Shown one piece after another: positions 49,986-63,001 of a stretch of 64,000 bases of DNA. Source of the DNA: Pithys albifrons albifrons (taxonomy: Eukaryota > Chordata > Aves > Passeriformes > Thamnophilidae). Position 1 is the first letter of the stretch, and each line of letters opens with the position of its first letter. The translations under genes were made by a program, and so were the position numbers. The notes under the pieces are model-generated. The model was not told the origin of the DNA, searched no databases, and was given only the letters and a program-made list of their open reading frames with translations. Location of the stretch: NCBI RefSeq assembly GCF_047495875.1, contig NC_092460.1, positions 9,104,520 to 9,168,519 on the forward strand, written 5' to 3'.

Positions 49986-52198
49986 GTGTTGATGTTAAAT
50001 CATGCAGAAATGGAGTGTGACCTAACTTTCATGTCAGTTGATCTGGCTGTAGCTGTTTTTGTGTAACTAATTTAAAAAGATTGATTGTTGGTTAATTACA
50101 TTAATGAACTGAACCAACATGGGCACAGACCAGAGCTCAGCAGTCTCCTAAACAGTCATTAAGAATAGACATCTATCTTTTCACCTGCTTGTACAGCCTC
50201 CTGTTGGGTGGCAGAGTGTGTGGAATTGTAATTCTGAAGGTTAAATGACTTAGGGACGTAATCACAGACTGTTCACCTCTGCTACCCTTCTGCCCATATG
50301 GCCCTGCTCGTCACAGTCAAAGTCCATTTGAACAAACTGTCTGTTGAAAGGTCTCCAGGACAGCAAGTCTGGTGGTTTCAGCTGGGTTCCTGGCAAATGC
50401 CAGCATGCATCATAAATCCACCAGTGTTCCCTGTTGAAAGGATTTTGTGGATTTAAACAATTTTGAAATAACCTCTTTCCCAATGAGGGCAATTCATGCT
50501 TATCAAGGTGAGAGTGTACTAAGCAGAACAGTTCACTCTTCTCTCTAGCCAGCTCATGAATATGAAGAAAGATTGAATCAATAATACATTTCTGTAATTA
50601 AATTGGTAAGTTGAAACGATGGAGTTCTTGTTTTAGCAAGCAGTCAATGGAAGATGCATTTCTGTGTGTTTGTCAGTGTTGGCCTTGCAGCCATTCACCA
50701 CACTTAGGTGGGAGCTGCTCAAATGGTGCATACCACACAAAGGCTTACAAAAGAAGTACTTAACATGTTTTTAAGAAGTTTGAGACAGGAGGATTGGTAC
50801 CTTTTTGGACCTGATTTCAAAATATTACACAGTTGACAAAGGCAATGGAATGTATTTTATTTTATTGTGAAGTTTGTGGATATACTATTATATATCATTT
50901 GTCATTATTAGCATATCTGCTTGCCAGATTTCATCCAATCATGAAGGATTTAAGCTGAAGTTAGTAAGGGTGTTGCCACAGACTTGAGCAGAAAGGGAAC
51001 TGCATATTATGAAAGATAGTAAGAAAAATCCTAGTTATTTGGGAAGTCAGGAATGAAAGTACTTTTGCACTGGTAGCCTGAGAGAAGATTTCAGCTTGTA
51101 TAGGTTGTTTTCAAACTCTTCAAAGGTGTCAGTGCTGCTACCATGGTGTTCTGCAAGGCCTGATCCTACAGAACCAGGGAGTTGTTGCAGGGATTTCGGT
51201 CCCTATGTAGTTGCCCTATGAAGTCTGATTTTCAAGGAGGCTGTTTACTGTCATGAAACCATTTTGTATCCCAAATTCAACAACGAGTGGGGGAAGTAAG
51301 TCAAACAAAATGACCTGCAGTCATATACTACATGCTGAAAATCTGCCTTCTTGATTCTCGTCTCCCTTGCTGATATGCCATTGAAATGGTTTGACGTAAC
51401 GAGACAAAACTTATTCCTGTGGGTTTTTTGCAGACTGGTACTGCTTCCCCATCGTCCCAGAGACTTCTGTGCGCTATTGTGGGGTGAACAGCTGAGCAGC
51501 TGCATAAGGGATTTCAGACTTTGGTTCATGACACCCTAAAAATACTTTAAATGAGAGGTGAAGATGTGAAATAACACATGCAAATAGCATTAAATTATGG
51601 GTTTATGTAAGATCTTCTGTTTCAAGCTAATTGAAAGACAGAGGCCACTGCTGCAAGAGGAAAATGTGGAAAAAAATTTACTGAAACATAAAAGTGTTTC
51701 TGATCAAGTAAAATTCTGTTTCTGTTGAATGTTTTATTTTGTTCCAGTCACATAAATTACCATCTTTGATATACTAAAACTCCCACAATCAGCTTTTTAT
51801 AACAGAAAATAATTTACATTTAAAAGGTTTAACTGAAGCAGCTAAACCTTAGTGATGAATGTGCACATTCGGCAGTAAAACAGGGAAACAGCCCATGTTT
51901 TGGAACCCACAGCTGCTATATATAATTTTAATATTATAAAGAACTAAATACAGTCAAGTGAGTGCTGTATGTATGCCCAGAGATATTTGCTAGGTCTTGG
52001 GAAATGTATTCTTAGGGGTATAAAATGCCTCAGTACTGACACAGAGCCTTGGAAATCTCCGTTAGCCCTGATAGATACTGTGAGAAGCACTGTGGCTTGA
52101 ATGCATTTCATTCTCTGCAGAAAGTTATGAGCTTGGTCACATTACTGTCACCAGAAACCATTTCTTTCTCCTTGCAGTAGCACCTCTCTTCTGTCTTC
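49986..52198 (+). other. FHIT: FHIT large intron, fifth segment (no gene seen)
   Basis: Intron sequence between the 19-bp tandem repeat and the antisense LTR. No exon, transposon or RNA gene is recognisable. Open frames here are under 100 codons and have no known domains. Confidence 0.78.
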
Positions 52199-53003
52199 TG
52201 GTGGGTTGACCCTGGCTGGATGCCACATACCCACCAGAGTCCCTCTATCACACCCCTCATCAGCTGGACAGGGGAGAGGAAACACGTAGAAAGGCTTGTG
52301 GGTCACAGTAAGAATGGGGAGAGATCACTCGCCAATTACCATCATGGGCAAAACAGACCCCACTTGGGGAAATTAATTTAATTTAGTATCAATTAAATCA
52401 GATTAGGGTAATGAAAAATAAAATCAAATCTTAAAGACTACCTTCTCCTCACCCCTCCTTTCTTTGGGCTCAACTTCACTCTGATTTTCTCTCCCCTCTC
52501 CCCTGCAGTGGCACAGGGGGACAGGGAATGAGGACTGAGGTCAGTTCATCACACCTTGTCTCTGATGGTCCTTCCCCTGCAGAGGGAGGACAGTACACCC
52601 TTCCACTGCTCCAGTCCGGGCTTTCCATGGGGTCTCAGTCTCCTTTGGGCATCCCCCTGCCCCATTGTGGGCCTTCATGGGTTGCAGGGGAATTTCTGCC
52701 TGGAGGACCTCCACTCCCTCTTTCTGCACTGACCTTGGTGTCTGCAGGGCTATTTCTCTCACATCTGCTCTCTTCTGTCACTGGCTGCAGTTGCTGTTGC
52801 ACAGGTTTTTTCCCTCCTTTTCTTAAATCTGTTACCCCAGAGGCCCTACCACTGTTGCTGATGGGCTCAGCCTTGGCCAGTGGTGGGTCTGTCCTGGAGC
52901 TGGCTGGCATTGGTGTGGTTGTACATGGGGGTGTTTTTGGCAGCTTCTCACGGAAGTCACCCCTGTAGCCACCCTACTACCAAAACTGTGCCACACAAAC
53001 TCA
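52199..53003 (-). mobile_element. Solo LTR of the same avian family, antisense copy
   Basis: About 805 bp. On the minus strand it starts TGAGTTTGTGTGGCACAG at 53003 and ends TCAACCCACCA at 52199. It aligns with the LTR at 28064-28667 over both ends and most of the middle, and holds about 200 bp more internal sequence. The position matching the AATAAA of the other copy is degraded to AT-rich non-consensus sequence. No internal retroviral coding region adjoins it, so it is a solo LTR. No clear target-site duplication was found. The 146-codon plus-strand frame at 52528-52968 lies inside it and is not a gene. Confidence 0.8.
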
Positions 53004-56000
53004 ATATGCATCTTTAACTAATGAAAGAGGAGACAGAGACAGTATTTTAATTCTGCAGGAACCTTGTCATCATCCTAGAACTGTTGCAACAGTTGTCTAG
53101 AAAGGCCACAAAATAGCCACAAAACTTAGGTTAATAATTTCCCTCTCAGAATAAGGGTAACTGGTATGTAAGGCTTGTCTTCCCCCTGCCACATCCATTC
53201 CTGATTTATCTTCTCTTCTTCTCCACTACTCCCTGCATTGAAGGGGGAGTGGGCCATTGCTGCTATAATGCTCTTATTCCCTGCTAGTGCAGAGAAGATA
53301 TATTTCAGTTTTATGCTCTCCTCAAATGTACTCAGACATATGGAAGAAATATCTTACAGGTGTTTGTATTGCAGATACTCCAGAGAATTGAAAACCCTCT
53401 GTATTCCAACAATAATCTTTCCCTCGACCTCAGTGTACTTTATATCTCAGCTGGGAGGCAAAGTCCTCCCATTACTGGAGTCAGTAAGAAAATGGGTGGA
53501 AGTTTCAGCAAAATGGGGATGAGACCCTGGACGTTAATTGTGGGCCTGTAGGGCCCCGTTGTGGGAGAAGCTGCTCACAACTTTGTACATGACAGCACTC
53601 AGCCCATTCTGACAAAGCTGGATGTTTCTTGACATCTACCAGATTTGCCCGGGGATTTGATTCTTCCTGTCATTAATATCAGAAAGTAAATTAGTGTTAT
53701 ATTGCCCTTCATATTAGACCTTTCAGAGGTCTCCCATCCTTTTAATTTAGACTGAGTCTCTGAGGGAAGAACCCAGTAATAACACACCGGTGTGATGATT
53801 AGTAAGCACATTCTACATAATTACAGCATTGCCATCTCAGGGGGGAAATGAAAGTTTGTGCTGTCCCTTTAACAGGACAATTTGATAATCCTCTTAGCAT
53901 TTTCTCTTTTGGCTGATAATATTTCACACAATTTTACTTTGTAAAATATTCCTAAAGGGAGGCTTAGGCAATAATGCACAGATTATGGAAATGACTCTCA
54001 TTAAGTATAGGGAGAGACTTCGGCAAAGCCATGAACTGCTTCAGAACGTGTAACCCCCATTAGGAGCTTCATTTAAATGTTTATTCACAGAGCAGTAAAT
54101 GTTTATTATAGAACATTTTATTGAAACATAAATTAAAGAACCCTAATTATACATATCACAAGCGTTCAAACAATATGCATTTATCAAGACTTAAGTAAAG
54201 ATCAGAGGTGAGGGGAAATGCAATTGTGCTTTCATTTGCATCTTGGCAACACCAAATTTGCACAAAAACACCTGGGCAAAGTGACCTTGAGGGAAGGCAA
54301 AAGCACAGGACCTCAAGGCAGGTACTCTTCAGCTGCCCCTAAGCATTCGCCACCTTCCCTAGTAACTTTGGTCTGTGCATCACCCTTCCCATCTATAAAA
54401 TGGCTGCCAGGGTTTCAGGTTGTTTTTGCAGTTCTTTGGTATTCAGGGAACTGCTGTACTTAGTCTCACAGTGCTCTGATCACAGTGTCACTGATACATG
54501 ATTCAGGAACACAGTGTAGCAGTTTCCCCATTTCCAGTCCTTGGTTGGATGGAGTGTTGTTCTTCCTACTGATTCACAGAGAGCACAGGTCTGCCCATCC
54601 CATCCACTGCAGGTGCTAGGGAGGGGATGAGCACTGAATAATGGCAGGTGAGAGGAGTTGGTGGGGGTCTGGCCTCACCTTCCTACCACCATCTGTGGGC
54701 CCTCTTTCCTAGAGTGAGGAAATACCCAGTTCAAAAGCCCCATGCTACCTTTATGTCCATTTAGTTTATTCATTTGCTGCATTTCAGAGAATCTCTGAAA
54801 ATACGTCCAAGACAGGTACATTTGAATCATCACTTTCAACAAACAGGCTTATTACCCTCATTATTGTGCCAGTTTTCTTGGGTTTGGTGCTGAGGGGAAG
54901 GGGTTAAAATTGCCTTCAGCTATGGAAGTTATAACTACAGATCTCAAACAGGTTTAAAAATCTTTCTGTCCTTGTTTTCATTAGGTCTACATCCCTTTTG
55001 TAGCTCATCCACAACTCATTTCTTTAAAACTTCATAGCAGTTGATCTATGCATTATTTATTGAGAATGCTGAATCTGCACATTTCTCAATCTACATGTTT
55101 GAAGATGTACTCTGCTGTAAGTCCCCCACTTGGTTTGGTTTCTGATATATTTGCAAATTGTCTCCATTTTATTGCTGTCCAAAGTGCATGTTTTCTGTGC
55201 TGAGCAAGTATCTTGATAGTTACTCTTCCAGAGGCAAATCCATGGCCTAAATGTGGGTAGGGATAATTGCAAAGTTTTATTTTTCCTCCTAAGGGTATGT
55301 GTACAGCACAGTGCAATGCAAATGTACACAAGTCTCCTGAAAGGCCCCTCACACTCTTGCACATGGGCAGCATATATGACCTTCTCTCCCAAGACTTGTT
55401 CCAGTTTCTTGTTTTCTCTCTTTGAACTCTCTTTTTGCATAACATTTTTGATTCTCAAAATTTTGACTACCATCTTGGTTCTCTCAGTAACTTCAACCCT
55501 TCCTGTTTTCCAGCGGCTCTTCTAGTCCATTCCCAACCCACTGCTCTGATGTTTCCTCTGCTGCTGCCCTGGGCCTTGTGAGACACATGGATTTCCCTGT
55601 CTTTCCCTTCCAAGGACCTCTCTGTCCCGCTGCACATCCTGCTCTCCCATCTGGCAGTCTGTGCCACTCCTTTCTATCTGTATCACATCCTTCTATTTCT
55701 CATGATGGCAGAAAAGCAAACTTCAGCTTTGTGTTTTAACAAACCGGAGCCAAAGCAAAGGTGTTACAAGAGTGTGCCAGTCCATGAGCCTCCTTGTGCT
55801 GGGAGCAATCCTCCCCTCCAGCAGGGCAGAGCTGCCACCTGGGGAGGGACATCGTGTGTCTGTGTGCACGAGGTTCTAGTGAAGCTGGAAGGGAAAGTGC
55901 TGATTCCTAGAAATGGGGCATTTTTGAAGAAAAGAAATTGTTTCAAGTAGTTTCCAGTCATGTTTTATTGTTTTATAAAAATTAGGTCCTATAAAGTGGT

Positions 56001-59000
56001 CTGCCTTTGTGTGATTTATAACTCCTGGAAATGGGAATAAAAATAGTTTTAATGCTGGCAATAATTTTGAAGGCTGTGAAAACTGAGCATTTTCATTGAC
56101 CAAAACTCTTTCTTTTCCTAATGTTGGATAGGACTTTTTTATTTTTTAATTTGTTACTCAATCCCAACCCAATTCAGGTCTCAGAAAAGTATCAAGAATA
56201 CATAAATACTCCGTGAATAGGAATTGCTTTCCCATGAAAATATCTTTGCTGGGACCTGCAGGTCAAGGGCCTGGCAATGGGCTTTGAGTGGCTAGAAAGA
56301 GCAGTCATGCCCAGTATGTCTGTCTGGTTGGTGCACTGGATTTTCGGGGACAGCAGAGGGAGCGCTTTCTGTTAAGGAGCTGTGCATATACAGGCAGGAC
56401 TTTCCATGGAGTAGTTTTATAACAGGGATAATTGAGCAGTTAATCAAGAATAGCAAACAAGGGCTCCATGGAAGCCCAGTTTACAGAGTGGACAAAATTG
56501 CCCTATTTTTCATGTGGCTATGTCTGTATTATGGTTGATTTTCTTTATTACCCGCTAACCGTCTTACTTGGAGAATGGTTATTAGTTTGGAATTTCTACA
56601 GTTAATCTGGTAGTTTAGAAGAAGCATTATCACAGGCTCCTGTATGTCTCTGTAATGACAGAGGACTTTGCAGCAAGCAAGGTCTTATTGGGAAACCACC
56701 ATCCTTTTTCCCAGTGAACTGGTTGATGAGGGTCTCCTGACCAGCAAGTCTTGCTGCCTGCAGCCACTAATGCCCTTCCTGCCCTTCCTCCTGCCTGAAC
56801 ACAATGGCAGCAGGGACCTTGAGTTTACTCTTCCTAGCCCTGGTGTCCCTCTGTGCCCCAGATCATGGCCTTTCCTGACCTTGCTGCACCATGAGACTGA
56901 AAGCTCATGACTGCCAAGCTCTGTCTCTGTAGGAAGGATGAAAAGTAAAAAGAAAAAAGATTAAGCTGCTGAAAGGCTTCTGGCTTTGCTGTTTGAAGAA
57001 ACAGCTCAGCCACATACTGCTTTTGCACGTGTAAGGGCAACAGCCCTTCCTCTGCCAAGTTTTTGGCAGCCCCTATGTCCTCAGGGTTGCATGATCCTTT
57101 GGCAGTTTTTATGTATTCATTCTGTAGCAACATTTATTGCTAATAGACCCTGGGTGTGTGCTGAGGAGCTCTTATACAGGCTATTATCTCTTTTTCTGCT
57201 GGAAGCTGAGCTTTGTTGCTCTGCTAACCAGCACAGCAGCTGAGTGAACACAACATAATATTCATGAATTATTGCAAGCAACATCCATGTCCTCCCCAGT
57301 GGTGTGTGGCAGGGTCATCTGCTCTTCACTGTTCTGGTCTACCTGGGAAATCTCCTTCAGTGTCTATTTTTATCTAATATTTTTGCTTTACATCCAGTGC
57401 AGTGGTAACACATTTGTTATTTGACCATAATTCAGCATATAAACCCAGCCGTAACCAGGAACTCTGCTTTCTGCATGGCCTTGAGTACTGGAGCAAAACC
57501 CACCTGACCTGAGTGCATGTTTTTCCAGCAACACACAGGCTCCAGTTTTTTTTGGCTGAGGCTTTTCTGAGCGTTTTGTAGCCCTGAATCACTGGAGAGC
57601 AACATTAGATGTGTAATCCCATAAATCCCTGTGCTGTGTCCAGATGTTGGCAGTGGTGGGATGACCATGCTCCATCATGCCCATTGGCAGCCCCTTGCTC
57701 CCACAGTCCTGATGGGAATGATGCAGGGCTTAATCAGAGCATTCTCTTGCTGCAGTGGGAGGTCAGAGACAGCACATGCTGGCTCTGGCTCATGAGTTCC
57801 CCCTGGCACTACAGATTTATTCCTTGCAGTGTTTTCTAATGCTTTTGTCATTTGGGGTATAAAGGCCTTGAAGAAATTTCCCTTCAGAGTGATTTTGCAT
57901 TATTTGATAGTTCTCACCATTGGGAGTTTCCCCAAAAGATTTTATTGATAATGTGGCAGCCACCATGAAGCAGAGGGAGCTGCAGTCACAGACACAGAAA
58001 ACTGTCAGTCTGATAATTTTAATTGTGAAGGTGCTCTAAAATTCAGCTCTGTCAGTCCCCTTATGGCTACTGCAGTTCTGGACATGTCTGATTGGAAATC
58101 TTGTCCCCTGTATCAGAAGCAACTTGTGGGACTTGGGCATATTTAACTCACATGGTGTTCCCCACCTGGGGACATGCTGCTGTGTCCTCACATTGTCACA
58201 CACAGTGTCCCTCTGTCCTGCGTTGCTGCCTGAAAAAGAGGAGGCAATGGAGCTAACACCGAACAACGCAAGCGCGTGTCTGCATTTTTCTACCCTGATG
58301 TGGGTCATATTGATTGGTCCATTAATGTAAATGTCTTGGCTGTTGTGTGTTGCTTTTCTTGCTTATTAATCAAAATAATGCAAAATGAGGGAAAGCAATT
58401 TCTTAGGGAAAAAATTGAAATACCATCAACAGTGACTGAATACAGCCCACTGGAATGTGATGGGGCTGCCTGCTGCTCACCAAGCATAAGGTTACCCAAA
58501 ACAATTGGGGAAAAAAAGCCAAAATCCTTTATTTTCACAATTTTGGACCATGGTTAGATTTTTTTTCTCTTCAAACAGTGTTTTGATGGAAGATTTGCCT
58601 AAATCTCTTTGTTTGTTTAAAAAAAAACAACAAACAGTCCATTTCGTTTGTATTCACTGACACATTTCAGACAATTGCAAATGTTGAGATTTTTTGTATG
58701 TGCAGGTTTTTGTTTTGCCTGGAAAACAAAAGAGAAGCAAGCAACTTTAATTTGTGGGCACCTTGAAATTATTTTTGCTACTTGCAGTTGGGGAGACCTC
58801 CCTGTAGCCAGAAGTGGATGCAAAACACTGAGACATATACATAACTTCTGGGATGTGGATACTCCCACTGAACCAATTCACAGGTTGGAAATTGAGCTGG
58901 TGCTTAAGTGCCTTGGTGGATTGAGGCTTTAGCAGTAACAAATAGTACTAAGGAGTAAAAATGATCAATTAAAGAACTCCTAAAGAATCAAAATATCAGC

Positions 59001-60012
59001 CTCTCTGAGTTGGGAAGGCCAGAAGCTCAAAGGCAGATTAGAAAAAAAGTAAAACCTCCTTGTTCAGTGTTTCTGACTACCTGGTAGCCATTGCTCTGTG
59101 CTGCTTATATTTCTTCATAAAGCTGAAGAACTACTTGAAATACTATTGCTGATCTTGTTTGTTTCTATTATACAAACAGTGGGGAGAATTCAGATATTTA
59201 TTTATGTTCCATGCATAGAATGTAAAAAGAAATGGATGTCTGGAAAAAAAAATTACTCTCTTTTAAACTGATTGTTTTTACCTCTAACCTTGGGAATATT
59301 CATTTGTTTTCAGACACAGTAGATGGATTTTACCATGCAGCCTGGCAGTGTGTGAGAACATAATGCATGTAGTAAAGGTGACTAACCCTGAGAATGTCCC
59401 CAGTGATGCCAAGTGGCCCATATGCTGTCATAAACACTTTTTTTTCTTTTTTTTTCACACTGATCACAAGAGCCCATTTTGGGTAGAACATCACATTAAG
59501 CTCATTCATTACCTGCTGTGCTGGTCTGTGCATCTGCAGTGCAGCATCTCTGCACTGAGCTTTGGACTACATCCCTGTGTGTTTGCTGATATTCCAAATT
59601 GTCATGGGTATGCAGATCTTCTCCTGTCTGTGTCTTGGAAGATTCTGCAACAGAGATAAAAATTGCTCTTAAAGGTGGCTAAAACTTCTGGGGAATATGG
59701 TTGTTGATAGCTGATATTAGATGTTACATATATCATCAAGATAAATTCCTGCAAATTGGTATTTGTGCAAAACTATCATTCCTTGTAGCAGAAGAGAAAG
59801 AAACTGAATGTCAGATGAACTAACAATTTTTATGAATAAATTTAAAATCTAATGAGAATCACAGGTGTGAGACAGTAGTGAAATTTTACAGTACCACCAC
59901 AAATTTTAATCTTCACTTTGCTTTTTCTTGAAAGTCTGTCCAAAAGCAAAATTTCAGGCCTAGGGCTACTGAAGACCATCTTTAAAGTTGCCTTGTGATT
60001 TTGAGCAATGCA
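53004..60012 (+). other. FHIT: FHIT large intron, sixth segment (no gene seen)
   Basis: Intron sequence. The stretch at about 53820-54200 is AT-rich, free of simple repeats and looks like the kind of sequence often conserved between birds, but this cannot be tested here. GC-richer islets lie at about 55500-55900, 56640-57240 and 57640-57830. Open frames up to about 138 codons occur (55057-55473, minus strand) without recognisable domains. Confidence 0.75.
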
Positions 60013-60130
60013 TCATGAGAGCAGTGATGTTCAGATGATACATTGCACTAATACATCACAAGAGCACTTTCACTCTCATGATATATTAGTATAATACACT
60101 ATCAGAACACTATCACTGATGTATTACTGA
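60013..60130. repeat. Nested inverted repeats
   Basis: TCATGAGAGCAGTGA at 60013-60027 is complementary to TCACTCTCATGA at 60070-60081, apart from a bulge of three bases. CACTAATACATCAC at 60046-60059 is largely complementary to both TGATATATTAGT at about 60079-60090 and CTGATGTATTAC at about 60117-60127. Alternative stem-loops can therefore form in either DNA strand or in the RNA. It may be a decayed small palindromic repeat. No family is recognised. Confidence 0.6.
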
Positions 60131-60539
60131 AAAACACAGTTTCTGACCCTCAAGAATCAGCCTCATCTCTAGGCTGAATACACTGAAAGCTGTGGATAAT
60201 GATAAGAAATCACATATTTGGTTTCTCTAGGGTAAAGCTGAGGAAACAAAAAAACCATGGTATTCAGCATATTTCATTAACTGAAACATCCTTGTGATTT
60301 CATTTTGTTCACTGAGCAAATGCTTTTATGGATTGAAGCTAACACAATACAGGTATGTTTGATTTTCTTACAAATAGCCTAAGAAAAATTTTTTCCCTAT
60401 TTCATTATAGACTTAAGCCATGTTTGGAGAATATTTCAATGAGGTGCAGGAATTTCAGCTGATTTCTATATGATTAAACTGAATCAGGTGCAAGCTAACT
60501 AAGTTCTATGCAAACCATTTGGTGCTGTTTCTGACGCAG

Positions 60540-60591
60540 TCTTCTTTTTTTCCCTCTTTTTTTTCTCTTTCTTTTTCTCTCTTTTTTTTTT
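60540..60591 (+). repeat. 52-bp pure pyrimidine tract
   Basis: Uninterrupted C and T, mostly T, ending in TAAG. It could serve as a polypyrimidine tract for a cryptic acceptor, since AG follows at 60594, but no exon is evident downstream. It is the third long pyrimidine run on the sense strand of this intron. Confidence 0.9.
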
Positions 60592-61834
60592 AAGGATTTA
60601 GGCACCATCTAAAAAGATCTGGAGATGCATAAATGTGATCTGTCACTCAGATTATTTGCTGCCTCTCCTCACTGAGGTGTTGGGGTTTTTTTTCCCTGAA
60701 GAATTATTGTCAGTTGTTTTTTTTCTTTTCTCAAAAGTGAGGGAAAGAGAAAGGGAAAAAGATAAAAGAATGCTTTGCAAGGTAGTAGCTGAACATATTG
60801 CAGAAAAGCAGATGTATGAGTGCTTGTTTGATTTCCTGGTAGAGTTTGAGTCTTGAGGATCTTGAATTACCCTTCCTTTATGGTATGAAGAGAGTGTCAA
60901 GGAAAGAAATGGTAATAGCAATAATACAACGTCAAGATGGCAAGCCATTTATTTGTGTTCCTGTCCACAGTTTTGTTTGTTTTCCCCATATTTCATCAGT
61001 ACTTGTGACAAGAATACATCCCCCCTCACCTCCTTCCTGTGCTGGGTGACCCAAAGCTGCCTGGGCAGCTCGTAGTCCTCAGTTCTGCTACCGCTGAGCG
61101 ATGGCCCTGCCATCAGGAGAGGGACACTTACACTTCAGGATTTGCAAAACTGCACTCATAATCCTTGTGCCTCACAGGTGTGGGGCTCTGGAGTCCATGT
61201 TCCTGCAGGGGTGTGTCCCCAGCACATGCCTTGTACCCCTGGGGGTTTCAGTTTGTTGTGTTTAGGCTACAGCCTCCTGGGAGAGAACCAAAGCATTAAA
61301 GCCTTACTGACCTTGTGAAAGGCATTGTACAACCTGGGGACTGTCCTCTCCTGTCAGCCTTTCTACCTGCCTGTGGTGTGCCCTTGGCTCCTCTGTCCCC
61401 CAGGCTGTGAGCACAGCCCTGAGCCTGGGCAGCCCACGTGGGTCCTGCAACGCATCCCAGCACCAGCACCCTCATATCCTTGTCGGTTCTGAAGACACAA
61501 CACACAGCTCTCTGAGGGACATTGTCATTTCAAAGCTCTGGCTAAATATGTCTCTGACTGACAGCCATGAATAATTCCACAGAGCCCCTAAACTTCTTGG
61601 CATTTCACTCTGAAGCTCATATAATGCAGCAGAGCTGCTCTCTGATGTATCTCATCTTTTATATTCTCCAAAGAGTCGAGATACAGTTATGGACCAGGTT
61701 AATGTATTTTCCTCTAAAAATAATGCTGTGGGAGCCTGTGCGTGATTACTTGTGTGTGTTGAGAATAATGCTGACAATCCAGAAAAAGAAGTCATGAACC
61801 TGATAATCACCATTATTTTGTTTCACATTTTCAG
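60592..61834 (+). other. FHIT: FHIT large intron, last segment before exon 8
   Basis: Non-coding. A GC-richer islet at about 61050-61500 holds short chance open frames. The intron ends TTTTGTTTCACATTTTCAG, a good acceptor with AG at 61833-61834. Confidence 0.85.
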
Positions 61835-61903
61835 CATGTTCATGTCCATGTGCTTCCAAGGAGGGCTGGAGACTTCAGCAGGAATGACGACATCTACCAG
61901 GAG
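61835..61903 (+). CDS. FHIT: FHIT exon with the catalytic histidine triad (equivalent to human exon 8), codons 94-116
   Basis: A 69-nt phase 0-0 exon encoding [20 protein letters not shown] followed by YQE. The HVHVH at the start is the HIT signature. By FHIT numbering these are His94, His96 and His98, with His96 the nucleophile that forms the covalent AMP-enzyme intermediate. Tyr114, the Src phosphorylation site described in the human protein, is present. Differences from human as I recall it are Arg103 (Lys), Ser108 (His), Asp112 (Ser) and Gln115 (Glu), all outside the triad. The acceptor is CACATTTTCAG and the donor GTAAGG is strong. Length and phase equal those of the human exon. The final coding exon, expected to begin at codon 117, is not found before the window ends. 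Confidence 0.97.
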
Positions 61904-63001
61904 GTAAGGGTTGCAATTTATTTCTTCTTCAGAGCTGGTTTTGCTGTTGGTAAATCACCTTAATGAACCAGACCCTGCCTTTGGTGAAGGTCTCTGCATC
62001 TTTATTGCTTTCAAAGACCCTGTGATAGCACCAAGACCTCTACTGGGATTTCCTTGTGAGCTTCTCCTCTGAGGGAAGATACAGCTGACACCTTTGGTAC
62101 TTCAGTCTATCACTGAACATAGAGTGAGGTGACATCTCTGCCAATAGTTGTGTTCTCTTATTTTGGGGGCTTGGGGAAAAAGGGTGACCACATGGTCAGC
62201 TGGCATGCAAGGAGCATGTCCTATGCCGGCTGCTAACCTGGGGTGCCAAACCTCCCCCTTCCAATAAAGAAACACAGGTGGCTTGTTACAACTCAATCAC
62301 AAATTGCCTTCTGGCCTCCTGGATTTTTGCAGGGCTCTGGTCAGGTTTGGACAAATCACACTGTAGCCCCAAAGATGAGAATTAAAGAGCAATTCTACAT
62401 ATAGATGGAATGTCTTCCTGTGTGCAGATTTTATGGCAGAGCTGGGCACATAAGCTGCTCCAGTGTGACTGAATTACTGCCTTTTGTTTAAATGAACAAT
62501 TGTACTGGCATTAACAAAAAGTTTTCCCCAGCCTGACAGCTGTCACAATGATTCTATGAAAAAATCTCACTATTGTTAAATTTATGGATTGTTCTTAGTT
62601 GAGTTGGTAGGATCCTCTATCTGAAATATGACATCTCCCTCTCTTTCTGAAAGTAATTAATATAAACTTGTTCAGTGCTACTGCAATACCATCTGCTTGA
62701 AGGAGAATTCATGACATTTTCTGCTTTCGTATTTTTGTCTTTGTCATATATGGATGATGACAACTCCCCACTCACAAAAAAAAATGGTGGTGTATTTTAA
62801 AGTTTTTCAATTACTTAAATATGCAAAAAAATGGAGAAAAAAAAGTTTATTATTGACCAGTTATACAAAGTGCAGTGCCTGAGAACCCTCAGGTAAAACC
62901 TTGTAATGAGATGGCTGAGCAAGGAGATCCTGTGGAAATAAATGATGGCCATCCTGTCTGCTGCTGTGGGTAAAAGCAGATGAGTGAGGCAACTTGGAAG
63001 T
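61904..63001 (+). other. FHIT: Start of the FHIT intron after exon 8
   Basis: Begins with GTAAGG. Non-coding, with several A- and T-rich runs around 62780-62850. An isolated ATTCTATG at about 62551 resembles the CR1 terminal repeat but lacks the flanking CR1 sequence. Confidence 0.85.

Noticed and set aside
52528..52968. 146-codon plus-strand ORF
   Set aside because: It lies wholly within the antisense LTR and runs opposite to the element; no retroviral or other domain is present.
62541..62562. ATTCTATG resembling the CR1 3' terminal repeat
   Set aside because: An eight-base match alone, without the preceding CR1 sequence, is expected by chance.
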